From Xanthomonas sp. XNM01 (GTDB taxonomy: Bacteria; Pseudomonadota; Gammaproteobacteria; Xanthomonadales; Xanthomonadaceae), in NCBI RefSeq assembly GCF_014851915.1, contig NZ_JACVAP010000002.1, positions 1-64,000 on the forward strand: DNA of 64,000 nt, given 5' to 3'. Shown piece by piece: positions 48,696 to 58,721 of the stretch (within the stretch, counting starts at the first letter, position 1; each line of letters starts with the position of its first letter). The position numbers and the translations under genes were made by a program. The notes below the pieces were generated by a model. It was not told the origin of the DNA and did not search any database. It was given only the letters and a program-made list of their open reading frames with translations.

Positions 48696-51600
48696 TCACT
48701 GCACCCAGGGCGGGGCGTACTTGACCTTGAGCGTGCGCACTGCCGGGTCGCCGCGCAGGCCGTCCAGCAGCGGCTGGCCGACCCGCACCGAGGCGGTGCC
48801 GTCGAGGTCGAGCATGCCGGCTACCGGGCCCTGCTCCGACCCGACCAGCAGGTCCAGCCGCAGCGGCGTGCGGCCCGGACGGTGGCTGGCCAGCAGCGCC
48901 TCCACGCGTTTCCATGCCTGGCGGTCGCGCAGGTCCACGCGCAGCGACAGCCGCTGCGCATGGTCGGCGCAGATCTGTTCGAAATCCCAGACCTGGCGGA
49001 TGCGCAGGCTGTAGCCGCCGTTGAACTCGTCCTCGCGCAGGCCGCCCTTGATGATCAGCACGCGGTCGCGGGTCATCAGATGGCCGAACTCGTTCATCGC
49101 ATCGGAGAACGCGCTGCACTCGACCCGGCCGCGGCCGTCCTCGAGCTGCACGAACACCTGGCTGTCGCCCTTGCGGCGCACGCCCACGACCAGGCCGGCC
49201 AGGGTGGTCAGCACCTCCGGCTTCCAGCGGCGCTCGCCGCCCTCGTCGCCACCGCCGCGGCGCGGCTGCTGCGACGCCAGGATCCGGTCCAGCGCCGACA
49301 GGTCGAAGCCGATCATGTCGCGCACGTCGTCGCGGTACGGATCGAACGGATGCCCGCTCAGGTACAGGCCCAGCGTCTCGCGCTCGCCGGTGAGGCGCTG
49401 CGACAGCGGCCACTCGTCGGTCTGCGGCAGCTCGACGTGGATGTCGCCGCCGCCGCTGGACGAGCCGAACATGTCGAAGATGCCGGCGTTGCGGTTCTTG
49501 TTGAGCTGGTCGACCGCCTTCATCGCCTCGGGGATCTGCAGCATCAGCGAGGCGCGGTTGCGGCCCAGCGCGTCCAGCGCGCCGGCATTGACCAGCGCTT
49601 CCAGCGCACGCTTGTTGAGCTTGGTCGAGTCGACCCGCTTGCAGAAGTCGAAGGTGTCGGCGAATTCGTCGCCATCGGCGCGCGCCTGCATGATCGACTC
49701 GCACACGCCCTGGCCGACGCCCTTCACCGCGCCCAGGCCGTAGCGGATGGTGTCGGCGCCGGTGGCGACGAACATGAAGGCCGAGTGGTTCACGTCCGGC
49801 GGCAGCAGGGTCAGGCCCAGCCCGCGCGCCTCGTCCAGGAAGCCGACCACCTTGTCGGTCTTGTCCATGTCCGATGACAGCGTGGCGGCCATGAATTCGG
49901 CCGGGTAGTGGCACTTGAGCCAGGCGGTCTGGTAGCTGACCAGCGCGTAGGCGGCGGCGTGCGACTTGTTGAAGCCGTAGCCGGCGAACTTCTCCATCAG
50001 GTCGAAGATCGCGTCGGCCTTGGCCTGGTCGACGCCGTCCTTGGCCGCGCCCTCGCGGAAGATCTCGCGGTGCTTGGCCATTTCGGCCGGCACCTTCTTG
50101 CCCATCGCGCGGCGCAGCAGGTCAGCGCCGCCCAGCGAGTAGCCGCCGACGATCTGCGCCATCTGCATGACCTGCTCCTGGTACACCATGATGCCGTAGG
50201 TGTCGGCCAGGATGGCCTCGGTGCGCGGGTCGGGGTAGATGATCTCCTGCTGCCCGTGCTTGCGCGCGTTAAAGTCAGGAATCAGGTCCATCGGACCCGG
50301 CCGGTACAGCGACACCAGCGCGATCAGGTCCTCGAAGCGGTCGGGGCGCGCGTCCTTCAGCAGTCGGCGCATGCCCGAGGATTCGAACTGGAACACCGCG
50401 CCGGTGTTGCCGTTGGCGAAGATGCGCTTGTAGGTGGCGGTGTCGTCCAGCGGAATCGCGGCGATGTCCACCGGCGGGATCCCGGCGCGGGTGTGGCGCT
50501 CGTTGATCGCCTTCACCGCCCAGTCGATGATCGTCAGCGTGCGCAGGCCGAGGAAGTCGAACTTCACCAGGCCGATTTCTTCGACGTCGTTCTTGTCGAA
50601 CTGCGTGACCGGATTGCGGCCGCGGCCGTCCTCGTCGTGTTCGGCGAACAGCGGGCAGAACTCGGCCAGCGGCTCGGGCGCGATCACCACGCCACCGGCG
50701 TGCTTGCCGGCGTTGCGGGTCAGGTCCTCGAGCTGGCGGGCCAGGTCCATCAGGTCGCGGACGTCGTCCTCGCTGCCGTAGCGCTGGATCAGCTCGGGCG
50801 AGGCCATCTCGCTGTCCTTGCCTTCGCCCATCGCGTCCTTCAGCGTGATGCCGAGGATGTTGGGGATCAGCTTGGCGACGCTGTCGACCAGGCCGTACGG
50901 GAAGCCCAGTACGCGGCCGGCGTCGCGCACCACCGCCTTGGCGGCCATGGTGCCGTAGGTGATGATCTGGCTGACGCGCTCGCGCCCGTACTTGCGCGCG
51001 ACGTAGTCGATGACCTCGTCGCGGCGGTCCATGCAGAAGTCGATGTCGAAGTCGGGCATCGACACGCGTTCGGGGTTGAGGAACCGCTCGAACAGCAGGT
51101 TGTAGGGCAGCGGATCGAGGTCGGTGATCTGCAGCGCCCAGGCCACCAGCGAGCCGGCGCCCGAGCCGCGGCCCGGGCCGATCGGGATGCCCTGGCTTTT
51201 GCCCCACTGGATGAAGTCGGCCACGATCAGGAAGTAGCCGGGGAAGCCCATCTTGATGATGGTGTCGAGCTCGAACTCGAGCCGGTCGACGTAGTCCTGG
51301 CGGCTCTTGCCCTCGGCCAGCGGGTTCTTCTTCAGGCGCGCGTCCAGGCCCTCGCGGGACTGTTTGCGGATCCAGCTGTCCAGCGTCTCCTCGTCCGGCA
51401 CCGGGTAGTCGGGCAGGAAGTAGGTGCCCAGCCGCATTTCCAGGTTGCAGCGGCGGGCCAGCTCCAGCGTGTTGTCGATCGCGTCGGGGATGTCGGCGAA
51501 CAACTCGCGCATCTGCTCGCCCGACTTCATGTACTGCTCGACGCTGTAGTCGCGCGGGCGCTTGGGGTCGTCCAGCACGCGGCCGGACGAGATGCACACG

Positions 51601-52277
51601 CGCGCTTCGTGGGCGTCGAAGTCGCTGCTCTGCAGGAAGCGCACGTCGTTGCTGGCGATCACCGGCAGGCCGCGCTTTCCGGCCGCGTGCAGGGCGAAGC
51701 GGTTGAACGCCTCCTCGCCGTCGCGGCCGGTGCGGGTCAGCTCCAGATGCAGGCCGTCGCCGAACAGGCGCTGCCAGTCGGCCAGCTGCTGCTCGGCCAG
51801 GTCGTGGCGGCCTTCGGCGAACAGGCGGCCGGCCAGGCTCTCGCGGCCGGCCAGCGCGAACAGGCTGCCGTGGTGCTCGCGCAGCCAGTCCGGGCGCACG
51901 GCCACGCCGCCTTCGTTGCGGTGGCCTTCCATCCAGGCCTTGGTCAGCAGCCGCGACAGGCTCAGGTAGCCCTCGCGGTCGCGGCACAGCAGGGTCAGGC
52001 GGGTGGGCGTCTGGTCCGGTGCGGCCAGCATCACGTCGGCGCCGGCGATCGGCTTGATGCCCACGGCCTCGGCGGCCTTGTAGAACTTGACCAGCGCGAA
52101 CAGGTTGTTCAGGTCGGTGACGGCCAGCGCCGGCATGCCCAGCTCGACCGCGCGGCTCAGCAGGTTGGCCTGCTTGGCCTTGGCCGGATCGGCCTGGTCG
52201 GGCTTCTCGGGCACGCGGATGGTCGAGTCCGCAAGCGAATACTCGGTGTGGACGTGGAGGTGGACGAACCCTGACAT
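48696..52277 (-). CDS. dnaE: DNA polymerase III alpha subunit
   Basis: 1193-residue replicative polymerase. PHP domain from the N-terminus (FVHLHVHTEYSL), C-family palm with GPGRGSGAGSLVAWALQITD and catalytic Asps in PDFDIDF (409-413), fingers (IMVYQEQVMQMAQIVGGYSL; YGFNKSHAAAYALVSYQTAW), HhH and OB domains (PEVLTTLAGLVVGVRRKGDS). Length matches proteobacterial DnaE1. ATG 52277 chosen; TAACCT seven bases upstream could make the message leaderless, and there is no clear Shine-Dalgarno. Confidence 0.97.
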   Translation of the reverse strand: MSGFVHLHVHTEYSLADSTIRVPEKPDQADPAKAKQANLLSRAVELGMPALAVTDLNNLFALVKFYKAAEAVGIKPIAGADVMLAAPDQTPTRLTLLCRDREGYLSLSRLLTKAWMEGHRNEGGVAVRPDWLREHHGSLFALAGRESLAGRLFAEGRHDLAEQQLADWQRLFGDGLHLELTRTGRDGEEAFNRFALHAAGKRGLPVIASNDVRFLQSSDFDAHEARVCISSGRVLDDPKRPRDYSVEQYMKSGEQMRELFADIPDAIDNTLELARRCNLEMRLGTYFLPDYPVPDEETLDSWIRKQSREGLDARLKKNPLAEGKSRQDYVDRLEFELDTIIKMGFPGYFLIVADFIQWGKSQGIPIGPGRGSGAGSLVAWALQITDLDPLPYNLLFERFLNPERVSMPDFDIDFCMDRRDEVIDYVARKYGRERVSQIITYGTMAAKAVVRDAGRVLGFPYGLVDSVAKLIPNILGITLKDAMGEGKDSEMASPELIQRYGSEDDVRDLMDLARQLEDLTRNAGKHAGGVVIAPEPLAEFCPLFAEHDEDGRGRNPVTQFDKNDVEEIGLVKFDFLGLRTLTIIDWAVKAINERHTRAGIPPVDIAAIPLDDTATYKRIFANGNTGAVFQFESSGMRRLLKDARPDRFEDLIALVSLYRPGPMDLIPDFNARKHGQQEIIYPDPRTEAILADTYGIMVYQEQVMQMAQIVGGYSLGGADLLRRAMGKKVPAEMAKHREIFREGAAKDGVDQAKADAIFDLMEKFAGYGFNKSHAAAYALVSYQTAWLKCHYPAEFMAATLSSDMDKTDKVVGFLDEARGLGLTLLPPDVNHSAFMFVATGADTIRYGLGAVKGVGQGVCESIMQARADGDEFADTFDFCKRVDSTKLNKRALEALVNAGALDALGRNRASLMLQIPEAMKAVDQLNKNRNAGIFDMFGSSSGGGDIHVELPQTDEWPLSQRLTGERETLGLYLSGHPFDPYRDDVRDMIGFDLSALDRILASQQPRRGGGDEGGERRWKPEVLTTLAGLVVGVRRKGDSQVFVQLEDGRGRVECSAFSDAMNEFGHLMTRDRVLIIKGGLREDEFNGGYSLRIRQVWDFEQICADHAQRLSLRVDLRDRQAWKRVEALLASHRPGRTPLRLDLLVGSEQGPVAGMLDLDGTASVRVGQPLLDGLRGDPAVRTLKVKYAPPWVQ

Positions 52278-52290
52278 CGCGGGGAGGTTA
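52275..52290 (-). promoter_or_regulatory. weak candidate -10 box for a leaderless dnaE mRNA
   Basis: On the minus strand TAACCT (52290-52285), seven bases, then ATG (52277). The hexamer keeps only the TA...T skeleton. Confidence 0.25.
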
Positions 52291-52382
52291 CCGGCGGGGC
52301 ATGGGGCGGACAAGGCTTGACGTTCCTGCATCCGCACCGGCCGTGTTCAAATGCCCGGCTGGACTCACCGCAGGGACCGCAC

Positions 52383-53636
52383 ATGACCGATCTGCAGCCG
52401 CTGGCCTCCGACCAGCGCATCGCCACCCTGGACGTGCTGCGCGGGTTCGCGCTGCTCGGCATCCTGCTGATGAACATCGAGGGCATGGCAGGGCCGCTGT
52501 TCGGCTCGATGTCCGGCTTCGACCCCGACCTGACCGGCGCGGACCGGATCGCCGACGGACTGATCTACTTCTTCGTCCAGGGCAAGTTCTTCCCGCTGTT
52601 CTCGCTGCTGTTCGGCATGGGCTTCGCGGTGATGTCGGCGCGCGCCGAGGCCGTCGGCCGGCCGTTCGCCGGAGTGTACTGGCGCCGCGGGCTGGTCCTG
52701 CTCGGCTTCGGTCTGCTCCACACGCTGCTGGTCTGGCCGGGCGACGTGCTGCTGTCGTACGCCATCCTCTCGTTCTTCCTGCTGGCGTTCCGGCCCGCCA
52801 ACGCGCGCTGGCTGGCCTGGCTGGGCGTGCTGGCCGCGCTGGTGACGCCGGCGATGATGGTCGGCCTGGGCCTGCTGTTCTGGATGATGTCGCTGGCGCC
52901 CGACGGTGCGGACGAGTTCAACAAGGCGCTGGCCACGCAGGGCAGGCTGATGCTGGACATGCTCGAGGCCGAGCGCCAGGCCTATGGCAGCGGCACCTTC
53001 GCCGAGGCCACCGTGCAGCGCGCCCGCGACACCGGTGTGATGATGGCCAACCTGCCGCTGCTGGCGCCGCTGCTGTTCGGCATGTTCCTGCTCGGTGGCG
53101 CCTTCGTGAAGAGCGGGGCGATCCGGGCGCCGCAGGAGTTCCAGCGGCTCTACGCCTGGCTGCGCTGGGGCGCGCTGCCGCTGGGCCTGGCGCTGATGGG
53201 GCTGTCGTTCGGGATCGAACCGACCCAGGCCTTCGACAGCTTCACCCTGGCCCAGGGCCTGGGCATGGGGCTGGGCATGATCGCCGGCGTGCTGATGATG
53301 CTGGGCTACATGGGCTGGGTGGTGCGCGGCCTGCGCGTGCCTGCGCTCGCGCCGCTGCTGGCCTGGCTGGCGCCGGCCGGGCGGATGGCGCTGACCAACT
53401 ACCTGATGCAGTCGCTGGTCTGCACCTGGATCTTCTTCGGCTATGGCCTGGGCTACTTCGAGCAGCTGCCGCGCGCGTGGCAGGTGCCGTTCTGCGTGGC
53501 GCTGTTCGCCGTGCAGGTGCTGGTCAGCCGCTGGTGGCTGGCACGCTTCCGCTTCGGCCCGGCCGAATGGCTGTGGCGCACGCTGACCTACCTGAAGGCG
53601 CAGCCGATGCGGCGCGAGGCGCCATCTCCGGCCTGA
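52383..53636 (+). CDS. DUF418-family membrane protein
   Basis: 417 residues with 9-10 hydrophobic helices. RIATLDVLRGFALLGILLMN near the N-terminus is the signature shared by DUF418 and acyltransferase-3 proteins; the DUF418 C-terminal part follows (PAGRMALTNYLMQSLVCTWI, ending RFRFGPAEWLWRTLTYLKA). Function unproven; members are thought to act in transport or envelope modification. ATG 52383; divergent from dnaE. Confidence 0.87.
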   Translation: MTDLQPLASDQRIATLDVLRGFALLGILLMNIEGMAGPLFGSMSGFDPDLTGADRIADGLIYFFVQGKFFPLFSLLFGMGFAVMSARAEAVGRPFAGVYWRRGLVLLGFGLLHTLLVWPGDVLLSYAILSFFLLAFRPANARWLAWLGVLAALVTPAMMVGLGLLFWMMSLAPDGADEFNKALATQGRLMLDMLEAERQAYGSGTFAEATVQRARDTGVMMANLPLLAPLLFGMFLLGGAFVKSGAIRAPQEFQRLYAWLRWGALPLGLALMGLSFGIEPTQAFDSFTLAQGLGMGLGMIAGVLMMLGYMGWVVRGLRVPALAPLLAWLAPAGRMALTNYLMQSLVCTWIFFGYGLGYFEQLPRAWQVPFCVALFAVQVLVSRWWLARFRFGPAEWLWRTLTYLKAQPMRREAPSPA

Positions 53637-53826
53637 GGTCCGCCGGCGCGACGCGTCGCGTCCGTTGCCGGCACTCGCGGCAGGCCGCAGCCGCCATCGT
53701 CCGGGTCGCGGCGATCGCGTCGTCGTGCCGCCGCTGGTGGTCGTCGGAAGCCGCCATCGGGCGCCGCGCGTGCCCGGCCATGCGGGTCGCAGGGTTTCGC
53801 GCTTCCGGGACGAGGCCGCAGCGCCC

Positions 53827-53841
53827 TAGAATCGGCGGGTG
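53827..53841 (+). promoter_or_regulatory. candidate -10 box for a leaderless dadA-like mRNA
   Basis: TAGAAT (53827-53832), six bases, then the GTG start (53839). The start codon is too close to the -10 for a normal leader, and no other start fits the protein. Confidence 0.5.
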
Positions 53842-55089
53842 AATTCCCCCCGCGACGATGTGTTGATCCTCGGTGGCGGCGCCATCGGCCTGTCCACCGC
53901 CCTGGCGCTGCTGGAGGCCGGTCGCGGGGTCCGTGTGCTGGAGGCCGGCACCATCGGCGGCGGCACCTCGCATGGCAATCTCGGCACGATCACGCCCAGC
54001 CACGCGCCGCCCCTGGCCGCGCCCGGCGTGCCGCTGCGCGCGCTGCGCTGGATGCTCTCGCCCGACGCGCCGCTGTACATGAAGCCCGGCATCGATCCGG
54101 CGCTGTGGCGCTGGCTGTGGCGTTTCGCCGCGCGCTGCAACCCGCGCGACTGGCTGGAAAGCACCCGCGGCCGCGCGGCCCTGCTCAACGACGCGCGGGT
54201 GCGCCTGGTCGACTGGATCGCGCGCTATGGGCTGGACTGCGAGTACCGCCATGACGGCCTGGATTACGTGTTCCGCGATGCCCGCAACTTCGAGCGGCAC
54301 GCAGCCGAATGCGCCGCGCTCGATGCGCTGGGCATCGCCACCGAGGTGATCGGCGGCGAGGACTACCTGCGCCAGGAGCCGGCGCTGCGCGCCGGTGTGG
54401 TCGGCGCGATCCGCTTCGCCGACGACGCGGTCCTGCGCCCGGAGCGCTACGTCGACAGTCTGGCGCGCGCGGTGCGCGAGCGTGGCGGCGCGATCGACAC
54501 GCAGCGCTGCGCGTCGTCGCTGCGGCCCGATGCCGACGGCGTGCGCGTGGATACCGCCAGTGGTCCGGTCCATGCCCGCGAGGCCGTCGTCGCGATGGCC
54601 GCCTGGAGTCCGGCGCTGTTGAAGCCGCTGGACGTGCGCGTGCCGATCCAGCCGGGCAAGGGCTATTCGATCACCAGCACGCGGCCGGCGCTGGCGCCGC
54701 GACGGCCGCTGGTGCTGAAGGACCGCTCGGTGTTCGCGGTGGCCTGGGAGAGCGGATTCCGGCTCGGCGGCACGATGGAGTTCGCCGGCCTGGACACCAC
54801 GCTCAACCCGGTGCGCCTGGCCGCGCTCGAGCGCGCCGCCCGCGAGCATCTGCACCAGCCGATCGGCGACCAGGTGCTGGAACGCTGGTACGGCTGGCGG
54901 CCGATGACCTGGGACGACATGCCGGTGCTGGGCCGCGTGCCGGGCCATCCTCACGTCTGGTTGGCGGCCGGGCACGGCATGCTTGGCATCAGCATGAGCA
55001 CGGCGACGGGACAACTGATGGCCGACCTGGTGACCGGGCGTCCGCCCGCGGTCGATCCCTTCCCCTATCGCGTGGAGCGTTTCCGATGA
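53839..55089 (+). CDS. DadA-like FAD-dependent D-amino-acid dehydrogenase
   Basis: 416 residues with a GTG start. DAO-superfamily flavoprotein: Rossmann motif DVLILGGGAIGLSTALALLE, SHGNLGTITPSH (the DadA S-x-N-x-G block), VPIQPGKGYSITST and the C-terminal GWRPMTWDDMPVLGRVPG. DadA-type enzymes oxidise D-amino acids to 2-oxo acids and pass electrons to the membrane quinone pool. Substrate not assignable; hydroxyproline or glycine oxidase-like activity is possible. The stop overlaps the glutathione reductase start (ATGA). Confidence 0.87.
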   Translation: MNSPRDDVLILGGGAIGLSTALALLEAGRGVRVLEAGTIGGGTSHGNLGTITPSHAPPLAAPGVPLRALRWMLSPDAPLYMKPGIDPALWRWLWRFAARCNPRDWLESTRGRAALLNDARVRLVDWIARYGLDCEYRHDGLDYVFRDARNFERHAAECAALDALGIATEVIGGEDYLRQEPALRAGVVGAIRFADDAVLRPERYVDSLARAVRERGGAIDTQRCASSLRPDADGVRVDTASGPVHAREAVVAMAAWSPALLKPLDVRVPIQPGKGYSITSTRPALAPRRPLVLKDRSVFAVAWESGFRLGGTMEFAGLDTTLNPVRLAALERAAREHLHQPIGDQVLERWYGWRPMTWDDMPVLGRVPGHPHVWLAAGHGMLGISMSTATGQLMADLVTGRPPAVDPFPYRVERFR

Positions 55090-56474
55090 ACGACAGCCAG
55101 TCCCTGCCGCGGGTGGATTACGACCTGGTCGTGCTCGGCGGCGGCTCGGCCGGCATGGCCGGCGCCTTCCGCGCCGCCGCCCATGGCGCGCGTGTCGCGC
55201 TGCTCGAGCCGCACGCGCTGGGCGGCACCTGCGTCAACCTGGGCTGCGTGCCGAAGAAGGCGATGTGGCTGGCCGCCGACCTCGCCACCAAGATGACGAT
55301 GGCCGCCGACCTCGGCTTCGACGTGGAGCGCCCGCAGCTGGACTGGCCGACCTTCATCACCCACCGCGAGCGCTACATCGCCAACGTGCACGTCAGCTAC
55401 CGCAAGCGGATGGACGAGGCCGGCATCGCCCTGATGCCGTGTCGCGGCCACCTGGAAGACGCGCACACCGTGCACACCAGCACCGGCGTGCGCCTGCGCG
55501 CCGGCCGGGTGCTCATCGCCACCGGCGCCCGCGCGCAGCGGCCCGCGCTGCCCGGCGCGGAGCTGGGTCTGGTGTCCGACGATTTCTTCGACCTGCGCCG
55601 CGCACCGCAGCGCGTGGCTCTGGTCGGCGGTGGCTACATCGGCGTCGAGCTGGCCGGCGTGCTGCAGGCACTGGGCAGCCATGTCTCGATGTTCGTGCGC
55701 GGGCCACGCCTGTTGCAGGCCTTCGATGCCGAACTGGCGATCCAGCTCGGCGAGGACATGCGCCAGCATGGCGTGCGCCTGCACTTCGACCATCAGCTGC
55801 AGGCGCTGGAGCAGGCCGGCGCCGGGCGCGTGCGCCTGCGCCACAAGACCCCGTCGCCGGACGCGGCCGGCGAGGGCGACGTGTTCGACGCGGTGCTGTT
55901 CGCCACCGGCCGCCGGCCGAACAGCGACGGGTTGGGCCTGGAGGAAGCCGGCGTGGCGCTGGGCGAACACGGCGAGGTCGTCGTCGACGCGTACGAGAAC
56001 ACCAGCGTCGAGGGCGTGCACGCGGTCGGCGACGTCAACGGCAAGCTGGCGCTGACGCCAGTGGCCATCGCCGCTGCGCGCCAGCTGATGGATCGCCTGT
56101 TCGGCGGCAAGCCCGACGCCCGGCTCGATTACGCGGACGTGCCCACCGTGGTGTTCTCGCACCCGCCGGTCGGCACCGTCGGCCTGTGCGAGGCCAAGGC
56201 GCGCGAGCTGCACGGCGACAGCGTGCGCGTGTACGAGAGCAACTTCCGGCCGATGCTGCACGTGCTGGCCGATTCGCCGCAGCGCAGCGTGTTCCGCATG
56301 ATCTGCGCCGGCGAGGACGAGCGCGTGGTCGGCCTGCACCTGCTGGGCGAGGGCGCCGACGAGATCCTGCAGGGCTTCGCGGTGGCGCTGAAGATGGGCG
56401 CCACCAAGCGCGATTTCGACCGCACCGTCGCCATCCACCCGACCTCGGCCGAGGAAGTGGTGCTGATGCGCTGA
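55086..56474 (+). CDS. gor: glutathione-disulfide reductase
   Basis: 462 residues. FAD motif DLVVLGGGSAGMAGAFRAA, redox disulfide GGTCVNLGCVPKK (Cys49, Cys54), NADPH-binding RVALVGGGYIGVELAGVLQA, second FAD motif VEGVHAVGDVNG and the C-terminal catalytic His in AIHPTSAEEVV, typical of Gor. Length is standard (450). Its coupling to a dadA-like gene is unusual. Confidence 0.92.
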   Translation: MNDSQSLPRVDYDLVVLGGGSAGMAGAFRAAAHGARVALLEPHALGGTCVNLGCVPKKAMWLAADLATKMTMAADLGFDVERPQLDWPTFITHRERYIANVHVSYRKRMDEAGIALMPCRGHLEDAHTVHTSTGVRLRAGRVLIATGARAQRPALPGAELGLVSDDFFDLRRAPQRVALVGGGYIGVELAGVLQALGSHVSMFVRGPRLLQAFDAELAIQLGEDMRQHGVRLHFDHQLQALEQAGAGRVRLRHKTPSPDAAGEGDVFDAVLFATGRRPNSDGLGLEEAGVALGEHGEVVVDAYENTSVEGVHAVGDVNGKLALTPVAIAAARQLMDRLFGGKPDARLDYADVPTVVFSHPPVGTVGLCEAKARELHGDSVRVYESNFRPMLHVLADSPQRSVFRMICAGEDERVVGLHLLGEGADEILQGFAVALKMGATKRDFDRTVAIHPTSAEEVVLMR

Positions 56475-56701
56475 GCGTCGGCAGGGCGGCGTACGTCTGC
56501 AACGCCGGGAATCCGCGATCGATGGTCGGCGCTTCCATGGCCCGTGCGCTCCTTCGCTCCATGCAGCGGCCGCCGCCATGCAGCGGAGAAGATCCACCGG
56601 GCCCGATGGCGCCGCGCGGCGGTCGGACCCTTGCTTCCACGCATGGTGAGGCCTACGTCAGCCTTGAGGGCGTGGCGGGCCGGTCGCCGCGACGCGCGGC
56701 G

Positions 56702-56716
56702 TACAATGCGCGCATG
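56702..56716 (+). promoter_or_regulatory. candidate -10 box for a leaderless hutG mRNA
   Basis: TACAAT (56702-56707), six bases, then ATG (56714). No Shine-Dalgarno. Confidence 0.5.
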
Positions 56717-57493
56717 GACATCTACACCCTGCACCAGGGCACCGCGCCGCTGCTGATCAGCCTGCCACACGACGGGTCGGCGCTGCCCGAAGAGCTGCTG
56801 CCGCGGCTCACTGACGACGCGCGTCGCGCCCCGGATACCGACTGGCACGTCTCCACGCTGTACGCGTTCGCCCGCGAGCTGGGGGCTTCGATCCTCGTGC
56901 CGCGCCATTCGCGTTACGTGATCGACCTGAACCGGCCGCCGGACGACGTCTCGCTGTATCCGGGGCAGAACACCACCGGTCTGTGTCCGCTGGTCCAGTT
57001 CAGTGGCGAGCCGGTCTACCTGGACGGCCAGGCGCCGGACGCGGACGAGATCGCGCAGCGCGTCGAACGCTACTGGCGGCCGTATCACGACACGCTCGAT
57101 GCCGAACTGGCCCGCATCCGCGGCGAGCATGGCCGCGTGGTGCTGTGGGAGGGACATTCGATCCGCGGCAGCGTGCCGTTCCTGTTCGAGGGCGCGCTGC
57201 CGGAGCTCAACCTCGGCACGGCGGCCGGGGCCAGCTGCACGCCGGCGCTGCAGCAGCGGCTGGAAGCGGTGCTGGCCGCGCAGGACCGCTACAGCCACGT
57301 GGTCAACGGGCGCTTCAAGGGCGGCTACATCACCCGCCACTACGGAGTGCCCGAAACCGGCGTGGAAGCCGTGCAGCTGGAACTGGCCCAGCACAGTTAC
57401 ATGGACGAGTACAGCTTCGACTACCTGCCCGAGCGTGCCCGCGCGCTGCAGGACACCGTGCTGCGGCCGCTGCTGCAGGCGGCACTGGGCTGA
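56714..57493 (+). CDS. hutG: N-formylglutamate deformylase
   Basis: 259-residue FGase family protein: PLLISLPHDGSALPEEL, TDWHVSTLYAFARELGASIL, YVIDLNRPPDDVSLYPGQNT, VLWEGHSIRGSVPFLFEG, NGRFKGGYITRHYGVPETGV and VEAVQLELAQHSYMDE. It hydrolyses N-formylglutamate to glutamate and formate, finishing the pathway of HutI and HutF, encoded 47 kb away. The ATG is preceded directly by a -10-like TACAAT. The 298 bp after it (57494-57791) show no gene. Confidence 0.94.
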   Translation: MDIYTLHQGTAPLLISLPHDGSALPEELLPRLTDDARRAPDTDWHVSTLYAFARELGASILVPRHSRYVIDLNRPPDDVSLYPGQNTTGLCPLVQFSGEPVYLDGQAPDADEIAQRVERYWRPYHDTLDAELARIRGEHGRVVLWEGHSIRGSVPFLFEGALPELNLGTAAGASCTPALQQRLEAVLAAQDRYSHVVNGRFKGGYITRHYGVPETGVEAVQLELAQHSYMDEYSFDYLPERARALQDTVLRPLLQAALG

Positions 57494-57791
57494 GGTCGAC
57501 CTGCGCTGCCGCCTCGGGCGGCGGCGAGGGTCATGCATGCGCATCGTGGCGGTCCGCGACGCGGACGCCGACACAGGTTCGATCAGACGTGAAGCAGCTC
57601 CCCGGCCCGGCCACCACGCGGTACGCCTTCATTGCCGTCACCGATGCAGGGCGCGACGCCTCGCGCGGGACATCCGGCTCCCGCTCCGCGGTGCGGGACG
57701 CATGCCACGGCCCGGCGTTCCACCTGCCGCACCCGGACGCAGCGACCGCGCCACGCGCAGGCGTCGGCCACGCGCTGCGCGGGAGCCGGCG

Positions 57792-58721
57792 ATGAGCCGC
57801 TCCGCCGGTATCGCCCCTGGCGGTGGCACGCACGCGGATCTGCGCGGCATCGCACTGGCCGCCCTCGGCGCGATCCTGTTCTCCGGCAAGGCGATCATCG
57901 TCAAGCTCGGCTTCCGCTATGGCACCGATGCGGTGACCCTGCTCGCGCTGCGGATGCTGGTGGCGTTTCCGTTCTTCCTGCTGATGGGCGCCTGGGCGGC
58001 ACGCAGGTCGGCGCAGCCCCTGGCGCGCGGCGACCGGCTGCGCATCGTCGGGCTGGGCTTCTTCGGCTACTACCTGGCCAGCTTCCTCGACTTCGCCGGG
58101 CTGGCGTACATCACCGCCACGCTGGAGCGGTTGATCCTCTACCTGACCCCGACGCTCGTGCTGCTGATCGGCGTGCTGGTGTTCAAGCGCCGGCCCGGCC
58201 GGGTGCAGCTGATCGCGCTCGTGGTCAGCTACCTGGGCGTGGCGCTGGCCTTCGGGCACGACCTGCAGACCGGTGGCGAAGGCATCGCGATCGGCGGCGC
58301 ACTGGTGTTCGGCAGCGCGCTGGCCTACGCGATCTACCTGGTCGGCAGCGGCGAACTGGTCGCCCGGGTCGGGCCGGTGCGGCTCACCGCCTACGCCAGC
58401 AGCGTGGCCAGCGTGCTGTGCATCGGCCAGTTTCTGCTGCTGCGCCCGCTCACGGCGCTGCAGCTGCCGCACGAGGTGTACTGGCTGTCGCTGCTCAACG
58501 GCACGCTGTGCACCGTGGTGCCGGTCCTGCTGGTCATGCTGGGCGTGGCGCGGCTGGGCTCGGGAATGGCGGCGCAGATCGGCATGCTCGGCCCGGTCTC
58601 GACCATCGTGCTGAGCCTGCTGCTGCTCGGCGAGCCGATGGGACCCTGGCAGGTTGCCGGCACCGTGCTGGTGCTGGCCGGCGTGATGCTGGTGACGCGC
58701 GCACCCAGGCGCGCTGGCTGA
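57792..58721 (+). CDS. EamA/DMT-superfamily transporter
   Basis: 309 residues with ten hydrophobic helices in two EamA repeats (about 18-145 and 155-300). GIALAALGAILFSGKAIIVK, YLASFLDFAGLAYITATLER and LILYLTPTLVLLIGVLVFKR are in the first; VLLVMLGVARLGSGMAAQIG and LGPVSTIVLSLLLLGEPMGP in the second. Members export amino acids and other metabolites; substrate unknown. Hairpin follows the stop. Confidence 0.88.
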   Translation: MSRSAGIAPGGGTHADLRGIALAALGAILFSGKAIIVKLGFRYGTDAVTLLALRMLVAFPFFLLMGAWAARRSAQPLARGDRLRIVGLGFFGYYLASFLDFAGLAYITATLERLILYLTPTLVLLIGVLVFKRRPGRVQLIALVVSYLGVALAFGHDLQTGGEGIAIGGALVFGSALAYAIYLVGSGELVARVGPVRLTAYASSVASVLCIGQFLLLRPLTALQLPHEVYWLSLLNGTLCTVVPVLLVMLGVARLGSGMAAQIGMLGPVSTIVLSLLLLGEPMGPWQVAGTVLVLAGVMLVTRAPRRAG

